Source of the DNA: DASVBE01 sp963770375
GTDB taxonomy: Bacteria; Actinomycetota; Actinomycetes; Streptosporangiales; Streptosporangiaceae
Assembly: GCA_963770375.1 (NCBI GenBank)
Contig: CAVYPM010000022.1
Coordinates: 1-64,000, forward strand
Reading direction: 5' to 3'
Length of the DNA stretch: 64,000 bases
Numbering within the stretch: the first letter of the stretch is position 1; the number at the start of each line of letters is the position of its first letter. Of the stretch, positions 55,301-64,000 are shown in pieces. The translations under genes and the position numbers were made by a program. Below the pieces are notes generated by a model. It was not told the DNA's origin. It ran no database searches and saw nothing but the letters and a program-made list of their open reading frames with translations.

Positions 55301-55558
55301 CCCGGCGGCCCGGGCCCCTCCGCACCGTGCCCGTCCGCCACCGTGCTCAGCCGGGCTGTGCCCGGCCGCCCGTTGCCCGAGCCGTTCGGGGGCGGGCTGG
55401 TAACGGACCAGCCGGGCGGCCACGTGCTGCCGGGCACCGTGCTCGCCGGAGGCCGGGTCAGCGGGGGAGTTCTCGGCAGGCGGGGTCCCCGGCCCGTCCT
55501 GGTCAGGGCGGGCCGGCCGGACCGGCGCGGCGTGTGAACCGCGCTTACGCATGCGCGC
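52326..55558 (-). CDS. Penicillin-binding protein (MecA_N/NTF2-like plus transpeptidase) with a long Pro-rich N-terminus; frameshifted
   Basis: Cell-wall cross-linking enzyme or relative. After a roughly 420-residue cytoplasmic Pro/Gly/Ala-rich leader comes one membrane span (KKAVITVVLAGLLGYLLVTA, about 54190-54130), an NTF2-like domain (VQSFLLAWEQGHYREAAAYT), a PBP-dimer-type domain (RTRVFVAGVMPTSL) and a transpeptidase domain. The family Ser-x2-Lys box is not clear: the expected place reads YRPGQAFSLVSTAA, so activity is uncertain. The part 52326 to about 54390 is in one frame, the Pro-rich part in another, and the best start (MARMRKRGSHAAPV, 55558) in a third. smpB starts the same leftward group. 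Confidence 0.75.
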
Positions 55559-55575
55559 CATCACTCGCCACTGGT

Positions 55576-56040
55576 CTACCTTCGCCGCCGCAACGCACGG
55601 TCAACCTCCCTGGCCGCGTCCCGCGCCGCGAGGTCTTGACGCTTGTCGTAGGACCTCTTGCCGCGGGCGAGCGCCAACTCGACCTTGGCCTTGCCGTCCT
55701 TGAAGTACAGGGCCAACGGAACCAGCGTCAGGCCACGCTCGGTGGTCTCGCTGGCGAGCTTGTCGATCTCCCTACGGTGCATGAGCAGCTTACGTGTGCG
55801 GCGCGGCTCATGGTTGGTCCATGTGCCTTGCGTGTACTCCGGGATGTGCACGTTGTGGAGCCATACTTCATGGTCGGATATCTGCCCGAAGCCATCGGTG
55901 AGCGACGCGCGCCCGGCACGCAGCGACTTCACCTCGGTCCCGGTCAGCACCAGGCCGGCCTCGTAGACCTCTTCGATGTGGTAGTCGTGCCTGGCGCGCC
56001 GGTTCCTGGCAATCATTTTCAGGCCCTGATCGGCTGCCAC
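55576..56040 (-). CDS. smpB: SsrA-binding protein SmpB
   Basis: 154 residues; binds tmRNA and brings it to stalled ribosomes. IARNRRARHDYHIEEVYEAG, LVLTGTEVKSLRAGRASLTD, the core HNVHIPEYTQG and the basic tail GKRSYDKRQDLAARDAAREV are all family marks. The GTG at 56040 is chosen because AGGAG lies six bases upstream and gives the usual eight-residue leader. It lies 22 bp after ftsX. Confidence 0.97.
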   Translation of the reverse strand: MAADQGLKMIARNRRARHDYHIEEVYEAGLVLTGTEVKSLRAGRASLTDGFGQISDHEVWLHNVHIPEYTQGTWTNHEPRRTRKLLMHRREIDKLASETTERGLTLVPLALYFKDGKAKVELALARGKRSYDKRQDLAARDAAREVDRALRRRR

Positions 56041-56062
56041 TGGTCTCCTGTCCGCTGGGCGG

Positions 56063-56974
56063 TCACGCCCGCAGGTAGCGGCGGAGCGTCAGGAGCGACG
56101 TGGCGCCGGTCAGCACCACGCCGATGATCATCGCGAGAACGATGACCTGGACCAGGTCGGTGGCGCTCAGCTGGACGTTGAAGGGGAAGTACTGCTGCAG
56201 CGTATCGAGCCAGAGCGACTTGACCCCAATCAGAAGCCCGGCCGCGACCAGCCAGCCGAACAGGCCCGCGATGATCCCCTCGACCAGGAAGGGCAGCTGA
56301 ACGTAGAAGTTCGAGGCGCCGACCAGGCGCATGATGCTGGTCTCCCGGCGCCGGTTGAAGGCCGACAGCCGGATCGTGTTGGCGACCAGCAGGATCGCCG
56401 CGATGATCAGGATGATCGCGATGATCACCACGGCGTTCCTGGCGCCGTTCAGCAGCTTGTAGAACTTGTCCAGGATCGACGAGTCGTCCACGACCTGGTC
56501 CACCCCGTCGCGGCCGTCCACGGTCTGCGCCACGATCGGGAAGTCCGTCTGCGTGTTCCTGAGCTTGACCTGGAACGAGTCCGGGATGTCGCCCTTGGAC
56601 ACGGAGTTGACGAACGACTGGTTCTGCGAGAACTCCTGGCGGAACCGGGAGTACGCCTCTTCCTGCGACTCGTACCGGACGCTGACCACCTGCGGCAGGT
56701 TCTTCAGGTCGGCCTCGATCTGGGCCCGCTCGGCGGCGGTGGCCGCTCCGTTGTGCTCGCACTGCGGGCTGACGCTGGACCTGGTGCAGAGGTAGATAGA
56801 CAGCTGAACCCGGCCCTGCCAGTAGGTCCTGGTGTTGTCCACCTGCTTGACGAACAGCAGGCCGGTGCCGAGCAGGGACAGGCTGATCGCGACGACCACG
56901 ACCAGCGCGATCGTCATGGTCAGGTTCCGCCTCAGGCCAATCCAGACCTCATGGAAGACGAACTGCGCACGCAT
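56063..56974 (-). CDS. ftsX: Cell division protein FtsX
   Basis: A 303-residue membrane partner of FtsE; the pair controls cell-wall hydrolases at the division site. One span near the N-terminus (LTMTIALVVVVAISLSLLGT), a large extracellular loop with two cysteines (YLCTRSSVSPQCEHNG) typical of actinobacteria, then three spans near the C-terminus (VVIIAIILIIAAILLVANTI first). Sits 38 bp after ftsE. Confidence 0.96.
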   Translation of the reverse strand: MRAQFVFHEVWIGLRRNLTMTIALVVVVAISLSLLGTGLLFVKQVDNTRTYWQGRVQLSIYLCTRSSVSPQCEHNGAATAAERAQIEADLKNLPQVVSVRYESQEEAYSRFRQEFSQNQSFVNSVSKGDIPDSFQVKLRNTQTDFPIVAQTVDGRDGVDQVVDDSSILDKFYKLLNGARNAVVIIAIILIIAAILLVANTIRLSAFNRRRETSIMRLVGASNFYVQLPFLVEGIIAGLFGWLVAAGLLIGVKSLWLDTLQQYFPFNVQLSATDLVQVIVLAMIIGVVLTGATSLLTLRRYLRA

Positions 56975-57012
56975 GTGACGATCCTTCGGTAGTTCCCTCG
57001 CCGGGTCCCCGG

Positions 57013-57702
57013 TCAGTAGGCCTGACCGTAGACCCCTCGGGACTGGTCGCGGACGACCTTGCCGTACTCGAGCTCGATGACCCGCTTGCGCATGGAGTCG
57101 ACGATCGCGGCGTCGTGCGTGGCCATGACGACGGTCGTGCCGGTGCGGTTGATGCGGTCGAGGACCTTCATGATGCCGATCGAGGTGGCCGGGTCGATGT
57201 TCCCGGTGGGCTCGTCGGCGAGCAGGATCATCGGGCGGTTGACGAACGCCCGGGCCATGGCGACCCGCTGCTGCTCGCCGCCGGACAGCTCGTCGGGCAT
57301 GCGGTCGCGCTTGCCCTCCAGGCCGACCAGGTCGATGACCTCCGGCACGACCTTGCGGATGAACCGCCGGGGCTTGCCGATGACCTCGAGGGCGAACGCG
57401 ATGTTCTGGTAGACGTTCTTGTTCGGCAGCAGCCGGAAGTCCTGGAACACGCAGCCGATCCGGCGCCGCAGGTGCGGCACCTTCCAGTTCGTGAGCCGGG
57501 CGAGGTCCTTCCCGGCCACGTGAATCCGGCCGCCGGTGGGCCTCTCTTCCTTCAGCACTAGCCGGAGGAAGGTCGACTTACCCGACCCCGACGGGCCAAC
57601 CAGGAAGACGAACTCGCCCTTCTCGACGTCAAGGTTGACGTTCTCAAGGGCAGGCCGGTTCTGGTTGGGGTACGTCTTAGTGACGTTGTCGAAGTGGATC
57701 AC
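57013..57702 (-). CDS. ftsE: Cell division ATP-binding protein FtsE
   Basis: 229 residues. Starts MIHFDNVTKTYPNQNRPALE; Walker A GPSGSGKSTFLRLVLKEERP, Q-loop VFQDFRLLPNKNVYQNIAFA, LSGGEQQRVAMARAF, Walker B ILLADEPTGNIDP and switch ATHDAAIV. The full set of catalytic residues is present. Forms the FtsEX complex with the next gene product. Confidence 0.97.
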   Translation of the reverse strand: MIHFDNVTKTYPNQNRPALENVNLDVEKGEFVFLVGPSGSGKSTFLRLVLKEERPTGGRIHVAGKDLARLTNWKVPHLRRRIGCVFQDFRLLPNKNVYQNIAFALEVIGKPRRFIRKVVPEVIDLVGLEGKRDRMPDELSGGEQQRVAMARAFVNRPMILLADEPTGNIDPATSIGIMKVLDRINRTGTTVVMATHDAAIVDSMRKRVIELEYGKVVRDQSRGVYGQAY

Positions 57703-57854
57703 AGGCCCATCGCAGCGCTCGACGATAGTGCGGAGGCGTCCCGGTGCCGCAGCATCCCGGTTTGGCCTCGGGCTAGTCTAGGGGGAAACTGGTCAGGAGG
57801 ACCCAACATCGGCGAAGTGACCCCGGCGGGGACGCCGGCCCAGAGGGGACCAGG

Positions 57855-58034
57855 ATGAGCTGCGAACATCTCATCTGCGCGGCGTGCACTGGACCCGTGG
57901 CGGAAGGTAACTGCCCGGTCTGCCAGGCCGCACGTGCGCAAGTTCACCACCACTCCAGCGGGCTGCGGGTGCCACTGATCCTGGTCACGCTGGCCGTGCT
58001 GCTGCTCCTGCTGGCCATGCACCTGGCCCAGTAA
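57855..58034 (+). CDS. Small zinc-ribbon membrane protein (59 residues)
   Basis: Starts MSCEHLICAACTGPVAEGNC, with a C-x4-C-x2-C-x8-C-x2-C pattern (last pair CPVC), then a His cluster (VHHHSSG) and one membrane span (VPLILVTLAVLLLLLAMHLA). The ATG has GAGGGG seven bases upstream. It is the only rightward gene between leftward ftsE and prfB. The cysteines suggest one zinc ion. No function known. Confidence 0.7.
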   Translation: MSCEHLICAACTGPVAEGNCPVCQAARAQVHHHSSGLRVPLILVTLAVLLLLLAMHLAQ

Positions 58035-58067
58035 GGCCGGGGGTAAGGCCGGGGTAACGCCCCGGGG

Positions 58068-59171
58068 CTACGAACCCTGCTGGCGCAGCCAGCGGATCTC
58101 GGCGTCGATGAACTCATCGATCTCGCCGTCCATCACCGCGGCCGTGTTCCCGGTTTCCACCCCGGTCCGCACGTCCTTGATGTTCTGGTACGGGTGCAGC
58201 ACGTAGTTGCGGATCTGGGTGCCCCAGCTCGTGGTGGTCGCGCCGCGCAGCTCGGCCATCTTGGCCGCCTGCTCCTCGCGCTTGCGCTCCAGCAGCTTGG
58301 CCTGGAGCACGGTCATCGCGCTGGCCCGGTTCTGGATCTGGCTGCGCTCGTTCTGGCAGGACACCACGATCCCGGAGGGCAGGTGGGTGATCCGGACCGC
58401 CGAGTCGGTGGTGTTGACGCCCTGGCCGCCGGGACCGCTGGACCGGTACACGTCGACCCGCAGTTCGTCGTCCGGGATGTCGATGTGGTCGGCCCGCTGC
58501 ACTACCGGGATCACGTCCACGCCCGCGAACGAGGTCTGGCGGCGGCCCTGGTTGTCGTACTTGGAGATCCGCACCATCCGGTGCGTGCCGTGCTCGCCGC
58601 GCAGCGTGCCGTAGGCGTACGGGGCCTTGATCGCGAACGTGGTGGACTTGATCCCGGCTTCTTCCGCGTAGGAGGTGTCGTAGACCTCGGTCGGGTAGCC
58701 GTGCCGCTCGGCCCAGCGCAGGTAGATGCGCCGCAGGCCCTCCGCCCAGTCGGCCGCGTCGGCCCCGCCGGCCTGCGCGTTGATGGTGATCAGGGCCTCG
58801 CGCGAGTCGTACTCGCCGGACATCAGGGTCCTGATCTCCAGCTGGTCCATTTCCTTGCGCAGCACGGCCAGGTCCCGCTCGGCCTCGGCCCGGGCGGCCG
58901 CGTCGTTCTCGCTGTCGGACAGCTCGAACATGATCATCGTGTCGTCGAGCCGCTGCCGCAGGCTGGCCAGCCGGGACAGCTCCCCGTCCAGGTAGGACAG
59001 CCGGCGGGTGACCGCCTGCGCCTGCTCCTGGTCCTCCCACAGGGACGGGTCGGCGGCGCGTTCGCGCAGCGCGTCGGCTTCCTTGCTCATCGCGCTCGGG
59101 TCGAGCACAGCTTCCACGCTGGCGAGCTTCGCCGTCAGTTCGGCGATCTCGCCGGCGGGGTCGGTGGCCAT
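58068..59171 (-). CDS. prfB: Peptide chain release factor 2
   Basis: 367 residues; reads UGA/UAA stop codons. The catalytic GGQ is in SSGPGGQGVNTTDSAVRITH. The codon-recognition loop reads VRISKYDNQGRRQTSFAGVD, that is SKY where the textbook tripeptide is SPF. The frame is open from the ATG, so there is no programmed +1 shift. It follows the usual actinobacterial order with ftsE and ftsX downstream. Confidence 0.95.
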   Translation of the reverse strand: MATDPAGEIAELTAKLASVEAVLDPSAMSKEADALRERAADPSLWEDQEQAQAVTRRLSYLDGELSRLASLRQRLDDTMIMFELSDSENDAAARAEAERDLAVLRKEMDQLEIRTLMSGEYDSREALITINAQAGGADAADWAEGLRRIYLRWAERHGYPTEVYDTSYAEEAGIKSTTFAIKAPYAYGTLRGEHGTHRMVRISKYDNQGRRQTSFAGVDVIPVVQRADHIDIPDDELRVDVYRSSGPGGQGVNTTDSAVRITHLPSGIVVSCQNERSQIQNRASAMTVLQAKLLERKREEQAAKMAELRGATTTSWGTQIRNYVLHPYQNIKDVRTGVETGNTAAVMDGEIDEFIDAEIRWLRQQGS

Positions 59172-59290
59172 GGCGGAAGCCTACGTCAGAAGAGAGGGTC
59201 AGATTTCCATACTGCTGTGGCGCAAGTGACCCGGCTGGACATCGTGCCTAGCCCGGGCCGGCCGCGGCGGCCGGCCCGGGCCCACCGCGG

Positions 59291-62200
59291 TCAGTCGGGC
59301 AGCCGGCTGGCGCTGACCAGGGTGCGGATGGCCCGCACCGCCACCGACAGCATGGCCACGGTGAACACGTCGCTCTCCCAGATCTCGGTCAGCGTCTGGC
59401 CGGCCCGGATCACCGCGGACTCGTTCCGCCGGGCCCAGGCCAGCAGCCGCTGCTCCGGGGTGCTGCCCGAGCCGGTCACCATCAGCACGTCCTTGGCCAG
59501 CGCGGCGTGCGCGGCGTACAGGTCGTCGCGGAGCGCCCCGCGGGCCATCGTGCTCCACCGGTCGTCCCTGGGCAGCGCGGTGATCCGGTCCCGGAGCCGG
59601 CCGATCTGCAGCCGGTCGGACAGGTCGAAGTAGACCTCGGCGGCCTCCTCCACCGGCCGCTTGGCCGACCTGGCCACCTGGACGATGTCGAACGCCGAGT
59701 AGCCGGGCACCATCGCCGAGACCCGGTCGGCCAGGTCGGCGGGCACGCCCTTGGCGGTCAGCACGCTGCGCCGCTCCTCGAACCCGGTCACGTCGCGGCC
59801 GGCCAGCAGCTTGGGCACGCTGGCCGCGACCGCGGCCATGCCGTCGGCGAAGAAGTCGACCGTGGGCTGGATGCGGAACGGCGGGCGGCGGTTGGCCAGC
59901 AGCCAGCGGACCGCGCGCTCGGTCAGCTTCCGGCCCTCGAGCAGCATCTGGATCTGCACGGTCGTGTCGACCTGGCCGTCCAGGGCCTCGACCTGAGCCC
60001 AGAAGTCCGGCATCTGGAGCACGTCCCTGGCCACCAGCCAGGCCCGGGTGATGTCCGGGACGGACGCCCCGGTCTCCTCGGCTCTGCCGGAACAGCGACG
60101 TGATGCCGGACCGGTCGATCATGTCGTTGACCACCGCGGTGGTGATGATCTCCCGGTGCAGCCGGTGCGGCGGCATCAGGTCCGCGAACCGCTCCCGCAT
60201 CGGCGCCGGGAAGTAGCTGGTCAGCACCTGGCGCAGGTAGGGGTCGTCGGGCACGTCGGAGGCCAGCACGTCCTGCGCGGTGGCGATCTTGGTGTGCGCG
60301 AGCAGCACGGAGAACTCGGGCACGGTCAGGCCCGCCCCGGCCGACCGGCGCTCGGCCAGCTCCCGGTCGCCGGGCAGCACGTCCAGCCGCCGGTGCACCC
60401 GCCGGTCCCGCTCCAGCTTCCTGATGTACCTGGCGTGCACGTGCAGCATCGACGGGGCCTGCGCGCGGGCCAGCGCCAGCGTCCGGTTCTGCTGGTAGTT
60501 GTGCGCCAGCACGAGCGCGGCGACCTCGTCGGTCATCTCGTGCAGCAGCCGGCTCCGGTCGGCCGCGGACAGGCCGCCCGTGTCCATCGCCGCGGCCAGC
60601 ACGATCTTCATGTTGACCTCGTGGTCGGAGGTGTCCACCCCGGCCGAGTTGTCGATGAAGTCGGTGTTGACCAGCCCGCCGGCCAGCGCGTACTCGATCC
60701 TGGCCTCCTGGGTCAGGCCCAGGTTGCCGCCTTCCCCGACCACCCGGGCGCGCAGCGCGGTGGCGTCGATCCTGACGCTGTCGTTGGACCGGTCCCCCAC
60801 GTCCGCGTGGCTCTGGTTGCTGGCCTTCACGTAGGTGCCGATGCCGCCGTTCCACAGCAGGTCCACCGGGGCCGCCAGGATCGCCGAGACCAGCTGGTCC
60901 GGGGTCAGCGAGGCGGCGTCGCTGTCCAGCCCGAGCACCGCGGCGGCCTGCGGGGTCAGCCGGACCGACTTGGCGGTGCGCGGCCACACCCCGCCGCCCG
61001 CCGAGATCAGCGCCGGGTCGTAGTCCGCCCACGACGACCGGGGCAGCGCGAACAGCCGGGCCCGCTCGGCGAAGCTGGCCGCCGGGTCGGGGTCCGGGTC
61101 GATGAAGACGTGCCGGTGGTCGAACGCGGCGATCAGCCTGATGTGCTCGGACCGCAGCATGCCGTTGCCGAACACGTCGCCGGACATGTCGCCGACGCCC
61201 ACCACGGTGAAGTCCTGCGCCGCGGTGTCCAGGCCCAGGGTCTGGAAGCCGAACTTCACCGACTCCCACGCCCCGCGCGCGGTGATGCCCATCTTCTTGT
61301 GGTCGTAGCCGTCCGAGCCGCCGGACGCGAACGCGTCGCCGAGCCAGAACCCGTAGCTCGTGGCGATCTCGTTGGCGGTGTCGGAGAACGTGGCCGTGCC
61401 CTTGTCCGCGGCCACCACCAGGTACGGGTCGTCGCCGTCGTGCCTGGCCACCCGCGGCGGCGGCACCACCTTCCCGGCGGACAGGTTGTCGGTGATGTCC
61501 AGCATGGCCGAGATGAACATCTTGTAGCAGGTCAGTACCTCGGCGCCGACCGCGTCGCGGTCCCGTGAGACGGGCAGCTGCTTGCACACGAAGCCGCCCT
61601 TGGCCCCGGACGGCACGATGACCGAGTTCTTCACCTCCTGCGCCTTGGCCAGCCCGAGGACCTCGGTGCGGAAGTCCTCCGGCCGCTCGGACCAGCGCAG
61701 CCCGCCCCGCGCGACGTGCGCGAACCGCAGGTGCACGCCCTCGAACCGGGGCGAGTAGACGAACAGCTCGAACCGCGGCCGGGGCGCGGGCAGGTCGGGC
61801 ACCTCGGCCGGGTCCAGCTTGACCGCGAAGTAGGGCAGGCCCGCGCCGGGCTCCGGCTCGTCCTGGAAGTAGTTGGTCCGCAGCGTGGCGCGGATCAGCG
61901 CCCAGACCGCCCGCAGGATCCGGTCCTGGTCCAGGCTGGCCACCTCGTCGAGCTCACCGCTGATCTCCTCGGCGATGGCTTCGCTCCGCTCGGACTGCCC
62001 GGGCTTCCGGTCCGGGTCGAACCGGGACTCGAACAGCGTGACCAGCAGCCGGGTCACGGTCACGTTGGACCGCAGCACCCGGGCGATGTAGTCCTGGCTG
62101 AACGAGGTGCCCGCCTGCCGCAGGTACCGGGCGTAGCCGCGCAGGATCACGACCTGGCGCCAGGTCAGCCCGGCGTCCAGGACCAGCGCGTTGAAGTCGT

Positions 62201-64000
62201 CGTCCTCGGTCCGGCCGCGCCACAGCGCGCCCAGCGCCCCTTCGAGCAGCGGCCGGGCCGCCTCCAGTGAGGCCGCGGGCCGGCCCTCGGCACCGCCGGG
62301 CGAGCTGCGCCGCAGCCCGAAGTCGTAGATCCAGAACGGCGACGTGCCGCCGTTCGCGGCGAACTCGTACGGGTGCTCGTCGACCACGTCGACGCCCATG
62401 TGCTGGAGCCGGGGCAGGACGTCGGTCAGCGTCAGCGGCGCCTGCGTCCGGTAGATGGTCAGCCGCCACACCCGCGGCGCGTGCTGCTCGCTGGCCGCGG
62501 GCCCGGTGGACGGCTCGCCCGTGTCTGGCTCGCCCGTGCCTGGCTCGACTGTGGCCGGCACGCCGCCCACGAACCCCTCGGACTCCCACAGCTCGAACGA
62601 GGTGTCCTCGCCCGACTCCCGCAGCGCGGCGATCCGGGCCAGGTCGTCGGCCGCGGCCGCGGCGGGCACGTCGGCCTTGTAGGTGTCCGGGATCGCGTCG
62701 TCGCACAGCGCGAGCAGGGACCGGGCCCCGGCCGCGCCCATCACCCGGCGGGTCTCCTCGGCCAGGTCGTCGTCCCAGGACCGGATGGCCGCGACCAGCT
62801 GCCGTTCCAGGGCGGCCTCGTCCGCGTCGGGCAGCGTCTTGCCGCGGCCCGCCCGCACCACGATGTGCAGCCGGGACACCGCCGACTCGCCGACCATCAC
62901 GCTGTAGCTGACCGACTCGCCGCCGAGCGCCGTGCGCAGGATCTCCTGGGCGCGCAGCCGGATCGCGGTGGTGTACCGGTCCCTGGGCATGTAGACCAGG
63001 CAGGACATGTACCGGCCGTAGGGGTCCTTGCGCAGGAACAGCCGGGTCTGCTTGCGGTCCCGCAGCCGCAGCACGCCGTCCGCGATCGGGATCAGCTCCG
63101 GCACCGGGATCTGGAACAGCTCCTCGCGCGGGTAGTTCTCCAGGAACTCGGCCAGGTCGTTGCCGTCGTGGCTGTCCGGGGCCAGGCCGGTGGCGGCCAG
63201 CACCCCGGCCAGCTTGCGGCGCAGCACCGGGATCCGGGTGATGCTCTCGGAGTACGCCGAGTGCGTGTACAGCCCGAGGAACCGCCGCTCGCCGGTCACC
63301 GTGCCGTCCGGGCCGAACCGCTTGACCGCGATGTAGTCCAGGTAGTGCGGCCGGTGCACGGTGGACATCGAGTTGGCCTTGGTCACGATCAGCAGCCGCG
63401 GCTCGGTGGCCTTGGCCCGCACCTCGGGCGGCAGCGCGGCGAACGCGCTCGACGCCGGCCGGTCGTGCCGCAGGATGCCGAGCCCGGTGCCGGGCACCGC
63501 GGACAGCTGCATACCGTCCGCCCCGTCGACCAGGTCGTACTCGCGGTAGCCGAGGAACGTGAAGTGCCCGTCGGCCAGCCAGCGCAGCAGCGCCTCGGTC
63601 TCCGCGGCCGTTTCGGCTTCGTCGGCGACCGGCGGCGCGGTCCGGGCCAGCGTGTCGGCCAGCGTCAGCGCCCTGGCGTGCATCTTCGGGTAGTCCTCGA
63701 CCGCGGCCCGGACGTCGCCGAGCACCCGCTCCAGGTCGGCGGCCAGCTCCGCGGCTTCGCCCGGCCCGGACAGCGTGCTCGTCTCCAGGTGGATCCACGA
63801 CTCTTTGATCTCGTCGTGGGTGGCCGGCGACCCGTCGGACACCCCGAGCACGCCGTGCATCGTGCCGCCGACGTCCCTGATCACCCGCAGCTGCGGGTGG
63901 ATGACCTCGTGCACCTCCAGGCCGCACCGGTGCACCGCCATCAGCACCGAGTCCACCAGGTAGGGCATGTCGTCGGTGACGATGTCCATGGTGGTCCCGG
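59291..64000 (-). CDS. NAD-specific glutamate dehydrogenase, large (GDH180-type); 5' end beyond window, one frameshift
   Basis: More than 1560 residues of the large NAD-GDH family converting glutamate to 2-oxoglutarate. N-terminal regulatory parts (VTDDMPYLVDSVLMAVHRCG) lead to the catalytic domain with RGGLRWSERPEDFRTEVLGL, VPSGAKGGFVCKQLP, GVGDMSGDVFGNGML and WNGGIGTYVKASNQSHADVG. The C-terminal part (MARDVLQMPDFWAQVEALDG to SASRLPD) is in another frame from about 60084, where one base too many in cggcagagccgagg explains the change. The start lies past position 64000. Confidence 0.92.

Noticed and set aside
58068..59171. Programmed +1 frameshift in prfB as in E. coli
   Set aside because: The frame is open from ATG to stop without any shift.

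Overview
The window is 64 kb of very G+C-rich, densely packed DNA from the chromosome of an actinobacterium (Actinomycetota). The evidence is factor-independent uricase, a GT-B mannosyltransferase of the MgtA/PimB type, the order smpB-ftsX-ftsE-prfB, a one-piece tmRNA, a very large NAD-glutamate dehydrogenase and DUF6314/DUF4389 proteins. I cannot place it below phylum level. No tRNA, rRNA, CRISPR array, transposase or phage gene was seen.

Layout. (1) 1-7.2 kb: end of a class III aminotransferase, a PotDBC-type ABC transporter, its ATPase, a BetI-like TetR regulator and the tail of a second permease. (2) 7.1-9.1 kb: SGNH hydrolase and glycosyltransferase. (3) 9.2-17 kb: purine/urate breakdown (aldolase-like protein, allantoicase and allantoinase leftward; OHCU decarboxylase, HIU hydrolase, 8-oxoguanine deaminase, uricase and a DUF952-cupin fusion rightward). 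(4) 17-25.7 kb: aldehyde dehydrogenase, reductase with a divergent TetR, a two-component system, and an ArsR-type regulator divergent from a drug-export-type ABC pair. (5) 25.8-29.8 kb: a giant ferritin-like/CDGSH/4Fe-4S protein and an arginase-like protein. (6) 29.8-40.8 kb: a second potA-tetR pair, FAD oxidoreductase, ADP-forming acyl-CoA synthetase, cupin, FAD amino-acid oxidase, acyl-CoA dehydrogenase, glutathione peroxidase and Rieske oxygenase. (7) 40.9-51.6 kb: a DUF4389 membrane protein, a second complete polyamine-type ABC operon, and several regulators. (8) 51.6-64 kb: tmRNA, a 60-bp tandem repeat, penicillin-binding protein, smpB, ftsX, ftsE, a small zinc-ribbon protein, prfB and the NAD-glutamate dehydrogenase, which runs off the end.

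The best candidate for a coherent, possibly undescribed system joins regions 1 and 6. Five near-identical palindromes around GACTGAAC/GTTCAGTC lie in front of the transporter, both tetR-potA pairs, the FAD oxidoreductase/acyl-CoA synthetase operon, the FAD oxidase/acyl-CoA dehydrogenase divergence and the Rieske oxygenase. This looks like one TetR regulon for uptake and CoA-linked oxidation of an amine or methylated-amine substrate. The substrate itself cannot be read from the sequence.

Caution: at least fifteen otherwise well conserved genes or domains change reading frame, most of them by one base in a G/C run. I read most of these as sequence errors rather than dead genes. Frameshifted genes are given their full extent, with the break named.
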